Source: Treponema maltophilum ATCC 51939
GTDB taxonomy: Bacteria; Spirochaetota; Spirochaetia; Treponematales; Treponemataceae
Length of the DNA stretch: 64,000 nucleotides
Assembly: GCF_000413055.1 (NCBI RefSeq)
Contig: NZ_KE332518.1
Coordinates: 1,489,583-1,553,582, forward strand
Direction: 5' to 3'
In this document: positions 24,335 through 32,442 of the stretch, one piece after another
How positions within the stretch are numbered: position 1 is the first letter of the stretch
How the letters are laid out: every line of letters starts with the position of its first letter
Notes under the pieces: generated by a model
Seen by the model: only the letters and a program-made list of their open reading frames with translations
Told to the model about the DNA's origin: nothing
Database searches by the model: none
Program-made: the position numbers and the translations under genes

Positions 24335-25537
24335 TCAACGTACATAGCGTCCGTCAAAATCTTTTCCGAGCACAATCGTAAAGTCTACAAGCGTATCGGC
24401 TTCAAGGGCGCTGTCGTCTTTTTTTACTTCCGCTGTTTTGATATCGGTACAGCGTATAAAATCGCCGACATTTTTTGCGATCTCTTCGTTGCCGATATGG
24501 TCGATGATAAACGTTTTATCGTAGTCGTTGCGGTCGGCGTTGGATATCGTAAGAATGTCGTAACCGGCACTTTGCAGCAATGCGGCCGTATTTTTTGCGA
24601 GCCCCTGAACGGCCGTTCCGTTTTGAATTTCCAAAACATAAATGCGGCTGTGAACGACTTCCGTTTCGGACACGAGGGCCGAAACCGTTTGTTTAAGAAC
24701 GTCTTTTATAAGTTGGCCGTCGTAATACGGAAACAAAAGCATTTTGCCGTCTACCATGCGCTGCGAGCCGGTAATCGCTTGGGGAAAAAGCCGTTCGGCG
24801 TCGATCAGGGAAATCTTTTCCAAAAGGGTGTATAAGCCGTCATAGTCGATATTCGCCTTGATGCGCGAAGCGTAAAGCGGAAAGACGTTCTTTTTAAAGA
24901 TGTCGGTTTTGCGCGCATTGATCGCCGACAAAAAGGCGACAACGGCGTTTTGCAGGCGGTCTTGACGATCGGCTGCGGCCGCCTCTTTGTTTTCATACAA
25001 TACGTACGTGCGTATTTTATCGCCGTCCAGGGTAACCGAACCGGAAGGCAGCAGGTACGACACATCGTCTATTTTATCGTCCACCGGATAGGGCACAAAA
25101 ACGCGAAGCCCGCCCAAAAGGTCGGTCAATTCCGAAAAATGCTTTAAAGAAATTTCGAGCGAAAACGGAATCGACATGCCGACCAGTTTTTCTATTTCGC
25201 CGCGGTAGGCGTCTATCCCCTTTTCTTTGTAAACGGCGTCTATGCGGTCTACCCTGCCCAAACTTGCATATATGGCGCCCGTATTGCCGAGTATATCGAT
25301 AAGGGCGCCCTTATGCGACACCGGATAATATGCCATAATCATCGTAGCAAGCGCGTTTCCGTCATCTTCAAGCACAATAACCGCTTTGATAATTTGATCG
25401 CTTTCCAATACCTTATCTACGGGATTGGTTTTAAGCGACGTTATCAATAAAGAAACCGAAACCGCTAAAACGGCGACAATAAGCAGCAAAAAAATAACAT
25501 GCGTTTGCGTACCGAGTTTGGGCATATATTTTGTCAT
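24335..25537 (-). CDS. LCP (LytR-CpsA-Psr) family protein with LytR C-terminal domain
   Basis: A 400-residue membrane protein. One transmembrane helix (about residues 12-33) is followed by an LCP-like domain (about 55-250, including MIMAYYPVSHKGALIDI and the VDRIDAVY and LKHFSELTDLLGG motifs) and a LytR_C domain (about 300-390, with VLEIQNGTAVQGLAKNTA). LCP enzymes transfer glycopolymers from lipid carriers to peptidoglycan or other acceptors; their target in a spirochete is unclear. I start it at ATG 25537 with an AAAGAGG site; the open frame runs 48 codons further into yqeK. Arginines expected in the active site appear only in part, so catalysis is uncertain. Confidence 0.8.
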   Translation of the reverse strand: MTKYMPKLGTQTHVIFLLLIVAVLAVSVSLLITSLKTNPVDKVLESDQIIKAVIVLEDDGNALATMIMAYYPVSHKGALIDILGNTGAIYASLGRVDRIDAVYKEKGIDAYRGEIEKLVGMSIPFSLEISLKHFSELTDLLGGLRVFVPYPVDDKIDDVSYLLPSGSVTLDGDKIRTYVLYENKEAAAADRQDRLQNAVVAFLSAINARKTDIFKKNVFPLYASRIKANIDYDGLYTLLEKISLIDAERLFPQAITGSQRMVDGKMLLFPYYDGQLIKDVLKQTVSALVSETEVVHSRIYVLEIQNGTAVQGLAKNTAALLQSAGYDILTISNADRNDYDKTFIIDHIGNEEIAKNVGDFIRCTDIKTAEVKKDDSALEADTLVDFTIVLGKDFDGRYVR

Positions 25538-25548
25538 TGCAGCCTCTT

Positions 25549-26139
25549 TTATAATTCCTTTTGTAAGGATTGTATCAAATCCGCCGTTTCGGGCGCGAGC
25601 GTTTTGCCCTGCGTTTTTAAATAGCGCGCGTTGTCTTCCGCGACGGATAAAAGCAAAGTGTTCAAGTCCTTTTTCATGCATTCCGCCACGTAAGACGGAC
25701 TGCTGTGAGGACGCCCCGGCTCTATTTTATCGGCGATGTACAAAATCTTCGCCAAATTTCCCATGCGCGCACAACCGAAAGTATGAAAGCGCACCGCTTC
25801 CAAAATATCCGCATCGTCGATGCCGAAATCTTTTTTAAGGACTGTCGCCGCCGCCCGCCCGTGAAGCAGCGATTTTTTTTGCGCTTCCAAATCCGATACG
25901 GGCAAATTGTCCTGTACGGCAAGTAAAAAAATCACTTCTTCGTTCATGTCTTTGCACATATCGTGCGTCAAGCCGGCAAAATAGCCGCGCTCGCAGGGTA
26001 AACCGTAACGGCGGCACAAATCCCCGGCGGTTTGAGCGGTGCGCACCGAATGCTCATAGCGCGCTTTATGCACCATTGCCGACACATAGCGGTCGAGCAG
26101 AGCCGTTGCTTCGTGTATATCGGCGTCAGTTAAAGCCAT
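25549..26139 (-). CDS. yqeK: YqeK-family HD hydrolase (symmetrical diadenosine tetraphosphatase)
   Basis: A 196-residue HD-domain phosphohydrolase. Metal-binding residues are visible as HSVRTA, THDMCKD (the HD pair), LLHGRAAA and RFHTFG, all typical of YqeK enzymes that hydrolyse Ap4A to ADP. It is in the normal place directly after nadD. I start it at ATG 26139 with AAAGGAAA upstream; it then overlaps nadD by 14 bases. The longer open frame reads into the nadD coding sequence and is not needed. Confidence 0.9.
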   Translation of the reverse strand: MALTDADIHEATALLDRYVSAMVHKARYEHSVRTAQTAGDLCRRYGLPCERGYFAGLTHDMCKDMNEEVIFLLAVQDNLPVSDLEAQKKSLLHGRAAATVLKKDFGIDDADILEAVRFHTFGCARMGNLAKILYIADKIEPGRPHSSPSYVAECMKKDLNTLLLSVAEDNARYLKTQGKTLAPETADLIQSLQKEL

Positions 26140-26842
26140 ACAATTTCCTTTCAACAATATACCTGTAAACGCTCGAAGGAACAAGGCTTTTCCAGTCTTT
26201 TTTTTCGGCAATCATGCGCCGGATTTTCGCCGACGATGCGACATAAAAATCGTTATGCAAATCTTTGTGCGGCCACGGGAAACCCGCATCGCCCGCGATC
26301 CTGTCGTCTGCACTCAAGCTTGTCGCGCTCGTGCCGGCCGCACCTGCAAAAGATGCCGCACTTGCCGCTCCCGCCTGCGCCGACCACCCGCTTTTTTCAC
26401 TTCCGGAAACGTCTTCATCTCCGAGCGGCGGCCGCCTGCCGAGCAGAATGTCGGTTATTTCGGCCAAAAAGTCGGCTTCTTTCCATTTTCCGAAATCGGC
26501 GCACAGGTCGCTTCCGATTATTAAACCGAACTTTTCTTCCGGCCGCGTTTTATAGCGCCGCTCAAGGGCACGCACCGTGTCTATCGTGTAAGAAACGCCC
26601 TCGCGTCGAAGCTCGCAGTCATCGGCGGCAAACCGTGCGTCGTTAAACTCGTCGAGCGCCAAGTTGAGCATTGCCCAGCGCTCCTCTTCACGGGCGCCGG
26701 ACGCGATGAATTTATGGGGCGGATCCTTTGCCGGAATAAACAACACGCGCTCATAACCGTATTCGTTTGCGGCCTGCAGGGCCAAAAGAAGATGCCCGTT
26801 GTGTACGGGATTAAAAGAACCGCCCAGCAGTGCAATTTTCAT
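26126..26842 (-). CDS. nadD: Nicotinate-nucleotide adenylyltransferase
   Basis: A 238-residue nucleotidyltransferase of NAD synthesis (nicotinate mononucleotide + ATP to deamido-NAD). The HxGH signature is GGSFNPVHNGH (7-17), followed by FIPAKDPPHK and LIIGSDL; near the C-terminus VASSAKIR matches the ISSTxIR motif. An Ala/Ser/Gly-rich insert at about residues 140-188 replaces the usual short loop before the final motif and makes the protein longer than the typical 190-215. It overlaps obgE by four bases. Confidence 0.93.
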   Translation of the reverse strand: MKIALLGGSFNPVHNGHLLLALQAANEYGYERVLFIPAKDPPHKFIASGAREEERWAMLNLALDEFNDARFAADDCELRREGVSYTIDTVRALERRYKTRPEEKFGLIIGSDLCADFGKWKEADFLAEITDILLGRRPPLGDEDVSGSEKSGWSAQAGAASAASFAGAAGTSATSLSADDRIAGDAGFPWPHKDLHNDFYVASSAKIRRMIAEKKDWKSLVPSSVYRYIVERKLYGFN

Positions 26843-27936
26843 CGCTCGGATCCGGGATACTGCACGTCAACCTCGTCCACCGAGGCGCGGCTTGCAAGAA
26901 AAGCGCTTTCACTCTTCGCGGTGTTTTGCGCGCCCGTATCCGAAGCGCCGTACACAAGCGCAATGAGTTCTTTTTTTACTGTATCGAGACCTTCGTGCGT
27001 ATGAAGCGAAAGCGGAACGGTTACCGTATCCTTGTATTTTTCGGCAAGCTCCGCCGCACGGAAAGCCGCGTCGGCAACGTCGATTTTATTGCACAAAATA
27101 ATGCGTTTTTTTGCCGCAAGTTCCGGCGAAAAGGCATTCAATTCGGCATTCAATTTTTCGTAGGCGTCGATATAAGTGTCGTCGGAGCAATCGATAATAA
27201 AAGCGAGCCCCGCCGTACGCGATATGTGCTTTAAAAAACGGATTCCCAACCCCGCCCCTTCGGACGCGCCTTCTATAATGCCGGGAATATCGGCGATAAC
27301 GATGTCCTGTTCTTCATCGATGCGCAAAACGCCGAGGTTCGGAATTTTTGTCGTAAACGGATACGGAGCGATTTTAGGCCGCGCATTTGTAAAATAATCG
27401 AGTAAAGAAGATTTCCCCGCGTTCGGGAAACCGACAAGGCCGATGTCGGCCATGATATTCAGTTCGACACGCAGTTTTTTTACTTCGCCGCTTTTTCCTT
27501 CGTGTGCATAGCGCGGCGCCTGATTGACGGAACTTTTAAAGTGAACGTTTCCCCAGCCGCCTTTGCCGCCTTTTAAATAAACAAAGGGTTCCGCGTTTTC
27601 TTTACCCGTAAAATCGCAGACAAGAACGCCCGTTTCGGCATCGGTTACCTTTGTTCCCGGGGGCAGCGGTATAACGATATCGTTTCCGTCGGCGCCGAAC
27701 CGCTTGCGGCCCTCACCGTCGGCTCCGTTTTGCGCTTTAAAAACCTGTTGTTTGCGCAAATGGGCAAGAGTACGCAGATTATGCTTTACACAAAAAATAA
27801 CGTCGCCCCCGCGGCCGCCGTCGCCTCCGGCCGGACCACCCAGGGGAACGTACTTTTCCCTGCGGAAAGCGATACAGCCGTTGCCGCCCTTACCGGATCG
27901 AACTTCTATGAGCGCTTCGTCGGCAAACCGGATCAC
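26839..27936 (-). CDS. obgE: Obg-family GTPase
   Basis: A 365-residue Obg GTPase. The glycine-rich Obg fold (SGKGGNGCIAFRREKYVPLGGPAGG, shortened) occupies residues 1-158. The G domain has GFPNAGKSS, DIPGIIEGASEG and NKID. It works in large-subunit assembly and stress control. The C-terminal tail of about 30 residues is low complexity and lacks an OCT domain. It starts at 27936, touching the end of rpmA, and is part of the rplU-prp-rpmA-obgE ribosome-assembly unit. Confidence 0.96.
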   Translation of the reverse strand: MIRFADEALIEVRSGKGGNGCIAFRREKYVPLGGPAGGDGGRGGDVIFCVKHNLRTLAHLRKQQVFKAQNGADGEGRKRFGADGNDIVIPLPPGTKVTDAETGVLVCDFTGKENAEPFVYLKGGKGGWGNVHFKSSVNQAPRYAHEGKSGEVKKLRVELNIMADIGLVGFPNAGKSSLLDYFTNARPKIAPYPFTTKIPNLGVLRIDEEQDIVIADIPGIIEGASEGAGLGIRFLKHISRTAGLAFIIDCSDDTYIDAYEKLNAELNAFSPELAAKKRIILCNKIDVADAAFRAAELAEKYKDTVTVPLSLHTHEGLDTVKKELIALVYGASDTGAQNTAKSESAFLASRASVDEVDVQYPGSER

Positions 27937-28193
27937 TAGGCTTGTTCGGGAATTATCGAGGCCAGTCTTCTGCCCTTGCGTTCGTGGTAAGACACCACGC
28001 CCGTTTGGGTTGCAAAAAGGGTATCGTCTTTACCGCGGCCGACATTATCGCCCGGATGGATTTTCGTTCCCCGCTGACGCACGAGAATAGAACCGGCAGG
28101 GACAAACGTTCCGCCGGAAGCCTTTACACCTAAATATTTGGGGTTTGAATCGCGGCCGTTTTTGGCACCGCTTCCGCCTTTTTTACGTCCCAT
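27936..28193 (-). CDS. rpmA: Ribosomal protein L27
   Basis: An 85-residue L27 with the standard N-terminus [19 protein letters not shown], which reaches into the peptidyl transferase centre. Unlike L27 of Firmicutes there is no N-terminal extension with a cleavage site, even though a Prp protease gene lies immediately upstream. Its ATG overlaps the prp stop codon by one base (TAATG). Confidence 0.96.
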   Translation of the reverse strand: MGRKKGGSGAKNGRDSNPKYLGVKASGGTFVPAGSILVRQRGTKIHPGDNVGRGKDDTLFATQTGVVSYHERKGRRLASIIPEQA

Positions 28194-28594
28194 TATATGC
28201 CTCCAGTTAATTGTATATCTTTTTCGTCGGCAAGAACAAATTCCGCCGACACATACGCCGGATATTCTTTTTGCAAAGAATCAAAACCTTTTTGCAAAAA
28301 ATCCGCCGTATACGACAACAGTGCCGAAAGTTCCCCGTCATTGCGCGTCGACTGCGGATCCGGCGAAGAACGCGCTTTGCGCCGTACCGTAAAGGACAGC
28401 ATTCCGCGTTCGGCACTATCGGTTTTCAATTCGAGCCCGCCGTGTTCGTGCAAAACATCGAGCGCCGTACGTGCCAAAATGCTGACCGCCGCACACACAA
28501 TGTCTTTGCCCTTAGGCGCAAAGCCTGCATGACCGCGTATAATACAGGAATGCAGTTCTCCGTTTTGCGCCCGGGTAAGCTCGGCCCGTATCAC
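28193..28594 (-). CDS. prp: Prp-type cysteine protease
   Basis: A 133-residue protein of the ribosomal-processing cysteine protease family (formerly YsxB). The catalytic motif is [18 protein letters not shown], with the histidine and cysteine of the dyad intact. In Firmicutes this enzyme trims the L27 N-terminus; here the adjacent L27 has no extension to trim, so the substrate is unclear. There is a charged, arginine-rich loop in the middle ([17 protein letters not shown]) that is longer than I expect for the family. It sits between rplU and rpmA as usual. Confidence 0.9.
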   Translation of the reverse strand: MIRAELTRAQNGELHSCIIRGHAGFAPKGKDIVCAAVSILARTALDVLHEHGGLELKTDSAERGMLSFTVRRKARSSPDPQSTRNDGELSALLSYTADFLQKGFDSLQKEYPAYVSAEFVLADEKDIQLTGGI

Positions 28595-28597
28595 GCT

Positions 28598-28933
28598 TTA
28601 TTCGGATTCTTTTGCCGAAGCACCCGCCGTAATGCCGGTAACGCGGATATTCGTATAGTGCTGGCGGTGTCCGATAGTCCGGTGATAATCTTTTTTGCTT
28701 TTGTATTTCAATACAAGAATCTTTTTATCGCGGAACGAATCTTCCACAACCGCCGAAACCTTCGCCCCTTTTACATAGGGAGTTCCGATCTGCACTTTTT
28801 TACCGTCGCTCAGCATTATAACCGTATCGATATCGACGGTTTGCCCTTTTTCGGCGTCGAGTTTATCGACTTGAAGAATACCGTCTTTTTCGGCTTTATA
28901 CTGCTTGCCCTTATACTCAACCAGCGCGTACAT
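28598..28933 (-). CDS. rplU: Ribosomal protein L21
   Basis: A 111-residue L21 with the N-terminal MYALVEYKGKQYKAEKDG and the C-terminal YKSKKDYHRTIGHRQHYTNIRV block that binds 23S rRNA. ATG 28933 is supported by GAGGTG; the longer frame reads through the untranslated leader. It is the first gene of the rplU-prp-rpmA-obgE-nadD-yqeK-LCP-rsfS operon. Confidence 0.96.
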   Translation of the reverse strand: MYALVEYKGKQYKAEKDGILQVDKLDAEKGQTVDIDTVIMLSDGKKVQIGTPYVKGAKVSAVVEDSFRDKKILVLKYKSKKDYHRTIGHRQHYTNIRVTGITAGASAKESE

Positions 28934-29061
28934 ATTTACACCTCTATTTCCTGTTTTACTACCGGTTTTACAAGCGGCGGGAAACTGCCGCTCCATCCGG
29001 CGCAAACGGGGACGGCCGGAAACCGAATGTCATTTTACTATATTTTAAACCTTTGCGTCAA
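28934..29061 (-). promoter_or_regulatory. rplU promoter and leader
   Basis: On the minus strand TTGACG (29056-29061), 18-base spacer, TAAAAT (29032-29037). The leader of about 90 bases holds a GCGGC/GCCGC stem and a second GC-rich stem (CCGG/CCGG) before the ribosome-binding site, a possible site for feedback control by a ribosomal protein; I do not recognise a known leader family. Confidence 0.45.
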
Positions 29062-29104
29062 GTATGAATTAAAATCGGCGTTTCTTATATTTTTTGCTCA
29101 AAGT

Positions 29105-29125
29105 AAAAAACCGCGAATACCGCGG
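29105..29125 (-). terminator. Rho-independent terminator of mutS
   Basis: On the minus strand CCGCG-GTATT-CGCGG (29111-29125) is followed by a run of six T. It is nine bases past the mutS stop. Confidence 0.6.
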
Positions 29126-29133
29126 ATGAGCGC

Positions 29134-31875
29134 TTATTTTCCCGAAAGGTGTTTTTTCCAGCGGGCGACGAGCTGCAAGGCTTCAAGCGGGGTAAGGTTA
29201 TCCGGCTCGGCGGAGAGGATTTCGTCGAGTATGAGCTCTTCGTCGCTGAAAAGACCGGGACTTTGAACGGCGCGGGATGCGCCGCCCGCACAATCGGCAG
29301 GCAAGTCTGCCCTCGATACCGCAGCGGAGCCGGCTGCTGCCGGAAGGGGCTCAATAAACCGGGAATCGTCGGTTTGCGTCCACGGCGTTTTCTTTTGTAA
29401 ACTTTCCAAAATAACCTGAGCGCGCTCTATAACCGCTTGCGGAATGCCGGCCAAACGGGCGACGTGCAGGCCGTACGAGTTTTCGCTTGCGCCGCGTCGT
29501 ATTTTTTTTGTAAACACGATTTGCCCTTCACGTTCCTGAACATCGAGACATAAAAGCTGCAAGCGGTTATGCTGAATGCGCGTAAGCTCGTGGTAGTGGG
29601 TTGCAAAAAAGGTGCGCGATTTGAGCACGTTCAGCACATATTCGCACACGGCCCAGGCAATGGAAAGGCCGTCTTCGGTGGAAGTACCCCGCCCCACTTC
29701 GTCCATAATCACCAGGCTTCGGACGGTTGCCGAGCGCAGGATGAGGGCGGTTTCGGCCATTTCGACCAAAAAAGTGGACTCCCCGCGTGCAAGGTTATCC
29801 GATGCGCCGACGCGGCAAAAAATGCGGTCAACCAAACCGATACGCGCTTTGTCGGCGGGGACAAACGAACCGGTTTGCGCCAAAAAAACAATGAGGGCGT
29901 TTTGGCGAAGGTAGGTACTTTTACCGGCCATGTTCGGCCCGGTAACGACGGCAAAGTTTTTTTCGGAAAAAGATGCATCGTTGGGTACAAACTCTCCCGC
30001 CGGCAAGTGCAGTTCGACGACAGGGTGTCTGCCGCCGACAATCTCAAAAGCCTCGCCTTCTTCAACGTCGGGGCACACCCAATTGTGCAAAACGGCCGCT
30101 TTTGCAAACGAGGCGATCGTGTCGATATACGCGGTTTCCGCGGCAACGCTCAATAAATAACGGATGTCGGAAGCAAGCTTTGTTCTGATTTCCAAAAACA
30201 AGCGCTTTTCGATTTCGACGATTTTTTCTCCCGCGCCGGTCAGTTCGCGTTCCAATTCCTGCAAGCGTTCCGAGGTATAACGGTCGCCGTTTACGAGCGC
30301 GCGGCGCAAAATAAAATGCTCGGGCACCGCGTCGAGCTTGCCCTTCGTTACTTCCATGTAATAGCCGATATTCCGGTTAAAGCGGATTTTAAGATTCGCT
30401 ATGCCGGTGCGCCGTTTTTCTTCGTCAAGATACTCATCGAGTATTTGCGTAAAATTCGTTTGCAGCGCCCGGTAATGATCCAATTCTTCCGACCAGCCGT
30501 CTTTAATCATACCGCCTTCGGTAAGCGATGTTGAAGGATCGCCGAGCAGGGCCGAGCGGATTGTATCGATAATGCGCAAAGCACTGTCGGTTTCGAATAC
30601 GTACAACGCGTCCGAAAAATCGCCCGGCGCAAAACATTCGCACAATGTACGGATCGAAAGCCACTGTTCAAGCCCCGTACGCAAAGCCTGCAAATCTTTT
30701 GCATGGGCCTTTTCAAGCGCAATGCGGCTTGCAAGCCGCTCTATATCCGACATCTTCGACAGCACGGCGCGCACGGAGGCGAGCGTTTGTTCGGCCTTTA
30801 CAAAAAGTCCTATGTGAACCTGCCTGCGCCGTATGGCTTCGGCCGACCGCAGCGGATGGGCAAAAAAACTGCGCAAGAGGCGCGAGCCCATAGCCGTTTG
30901 CGTGTACTGCACGGTTTCAAGCAGACTGTACTGTACGGAACCGTCGTGCAGGTTTTCGGTGATTTCCAAATTGCGCCGCGACGAGTTGTCCAAAATAACA
31001 TACTGGCTGTCGGAATACACGGAAAGGTTCGCAACTTGCGGCAAAACGCCGTCGGAACGCGAAAAAGCCGAAGTTCGCAGCACGTAGGCAAGCAACGAAC
31101 CTGCGGCAAGGATTTCCGGCGAAAAGGCGGTCAGCGAAAACGACTGAAGATTTACCGTGCCGAACTGGCGCAAAAGCTGTTTGTATGAGCTGTCGCGGTC
31201 GAAACGCCAATCGTCTTCGACGTTGACGTACAAATTTGAAAACTGCGCAAACACGGAAGACGTTTTTTTAGACTCGGAAAAGGAGCGCGACACTAAAATT
31301 TCGCGCGGTTTAATACGTCCCAATTCTTTTGCGAGCTCTTCTTCGGTATCGGAAGACTTCCAGCTTGTCGCGCAAAAGGTTCCCGTCGAAATATCGATGT
31401 ACGCGAATGAAACCGAAAGATTTTTTGCGCCGATGTTTCGGGACGGTTTTTGCGCGCCGGAAGCGGAATCGGCGGGAGCAAAGCATACCGAGGCCAAAAA
31501 GTTGTTCGTGCTTTGTTCCAAATATTCTTCTTCGAGCGCGGTGCCGGGCGTAATAACTTCGATAACTTTGCGTTCGGCAAGCCCCTTGCCGTTTTCAGGC
31601 AGCGCAATCTGTTCGCAAATGGCGATTTTTTTACCCAACCGCAAAAGGCGCGCGATATATACGCGCGAAGCATGATAGGGAATGCCGCACATCGGGCTTT
31701 CGCCGCGATGCGTTAAGGTAAGATTCAAAAGGCGGGATACTTCAATCGCATCGCTGTCGAACATTTCGTAAAAATCGCCCAGCCTGAAAAACAGCACTTC
31801 CGCCGCATACTGTGCTTTTATCTTCCGGTACTGCGCCATCAAGGGCGTTATGTTCGAACCGTTTTGCGCATCCAT
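29134..31875 (-). CDS. mutS: DNA mismatch repair protein MutS
   Basis: A 913-residue MutS1. The mismatch-recognition motif is RLGDFYEMF near residue 33, which carries the F-x-E residues that contact the mismatch. The ATPase domain has Walker A GPNMAGKST and Walker B LVIMDEVGRGTSTEDG. The length is slightly above the usual 850-880 because of short low-complexity insertions. Its activity matters here because homopolymer slippage is influenced by mismatch repair. It starts 22 bases after skp, so it could share the tamB-bamA-skp transcript. Confidence 0.97.
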   Translation of the reverse strand: MDAQNGSNITPLMAQYRKIKAQYAAEVLFFRLGDFYEMFDSDAIEVSRLLNLTLTHRGESPMCGIPYHASRVYIARLLRLGKKIAICEQIALPENGKGLAERKVIEVITPGTALEEEYLEQSTNNFLASVCFAPADSASGAQKPSRNIGAKNLSVSFAYIDISTGTFCATSWKSSDTEEELAKELGRIKPREILVSRSFSESKKTSSVFAQFSNLYVNVEDDWRFDRDSSYKQLLRQFGTVNLQSFSLTAFSPEILAAGSLLAYVLRTSAFSRSDGVLPQVANLSVYSDSQYVILDNSSRRNLEITENLHDGSVQYSLLETVQYTQTAMGSRLLRSFFAHPLRSAEAIRRRQVHIGLFVKAEQTLASVRAVLSKMSDIERLASRIALEKAHAKDLQALRTGLEQWLSIRTLCECFAPGDFSDALYVFETDSALRIIDTIRSALLGDPSTSLTEGGMIKDGWSEELDHYRALQTNFTQILDEYLDEEKRRTGIANLKIRFNRNIGYYMEVTKGKLDAVPEHFILRRALVNGDRYTSERLQELERELTGAGEKIVEIEKRLFLEIRTKLASDIRYLLSVAAETAYIDTIASFAKAAVLHNWVCPDVEEGEAFEIVGGRHPVVELHLPAGEFVPNDASFSEKNFAVVTGPNMAGKSTYLRQNALIVFLAQTGSFVPADKARIGLVDRIFCRVGASDNLARGESTFLVEMAETALILRSATVRSLVIMDEVGRGTSTEDGLSIAWAVCEYVLNVLKSRTFFATHYHELTRIQHNRLQLLCLDVQEREGQIVFTKKIRRGASENSYGLHVARLAGIPQAVIERAQVILESLQKKTPWTQTDDSRFIEPLPAAAGSAAVSRADLPADCAGGASRAVQSPGLFSDEELILDEILSAEPDNLTPLEALQLVARWKKHLSGK

Positions 31876-31897
31876 CGCCTTTTTACCGATACGGCGG

Positions 31898-32425
31898 CTA
31901 TTGGTTGCCCAATTCCGCTATAACTTTGTCCGTAATGTCGACCGTCGGACTGTACCACAAAATGCCGTTTGCCTGCTGCAAACTCAAAATAATGGTATAA
32001 CCGCCGGTTTCGGCGACGCGGCTTATAACCTTATACAACTGCTGATAAAATGCATTTGAAGAAGAAAGATTTTTGCGCAGTTTTTCCAATTCCGCGTTTT
32101 TTGAAGTCGTATACGCTTCCAAATAGTCGGCTTCTTTTGCAATTTCCGCTTCGGTACGGACGGCGGCGGCCGAATTGCCGTTTTTTTCGTATTCGAGCTT
32201 TTTGTCCTGCAAGCTTTTTAAAGTTGCGGTACGCCGGTCGATTTCCGCCTGAAATTCGGCCTTTTTGCTGTCATAGTTACGCACGGCGGCCGATTCGCGA
32301 AAATAGGTTGTATACACGCGGCCGGTGTCGACGACGCCGACGTTCGTAATTTGCTGGGCGGCAAGGCCTGCACCGAAAAGAGCGGCAAAAATGCCGATAA
32401 AAAGCGCTGTTTTTGTATGTTTCAT
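31898..32425 (-). CDS. skp: Skp/OmpH-family periplasmic chaperone
   Basis: A 175-residue protein with a signal peptide (cleavage near GLAAQ) and a long helical coiled-coil middle, as in Skp/OmpH chaperones that carry unfolded outer-membrane proteins to BamA. The core begins VGVVDTGRVYTTY and ends with TIILSLQQANGILW and a DITDKVIAELG motif typical of the family C-terminus. ATG 32425 has a CGGAGTG site. It follows bamA by 17 bases, the usual arrangement. Confidence 0.9.
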   Translation of the reverse strand: MKHTKTALFIGIFAALFGAGLAAQQITNVGVVDTGRVYTTYFRESAAVRNYDSKKAEFQAEIDRRTATLKSLQDKKLEYEKNGNSAAAVRTEAEIAKEADYLEAYTTSKNAELEKLRKNLSSSNAFYQQLYKVISRVAETGGYTIILSLQQANGILWYSPTVDITDKVIAELGNQ

Positions 32426-32442
32426 AATCACTCCGTTATCGA

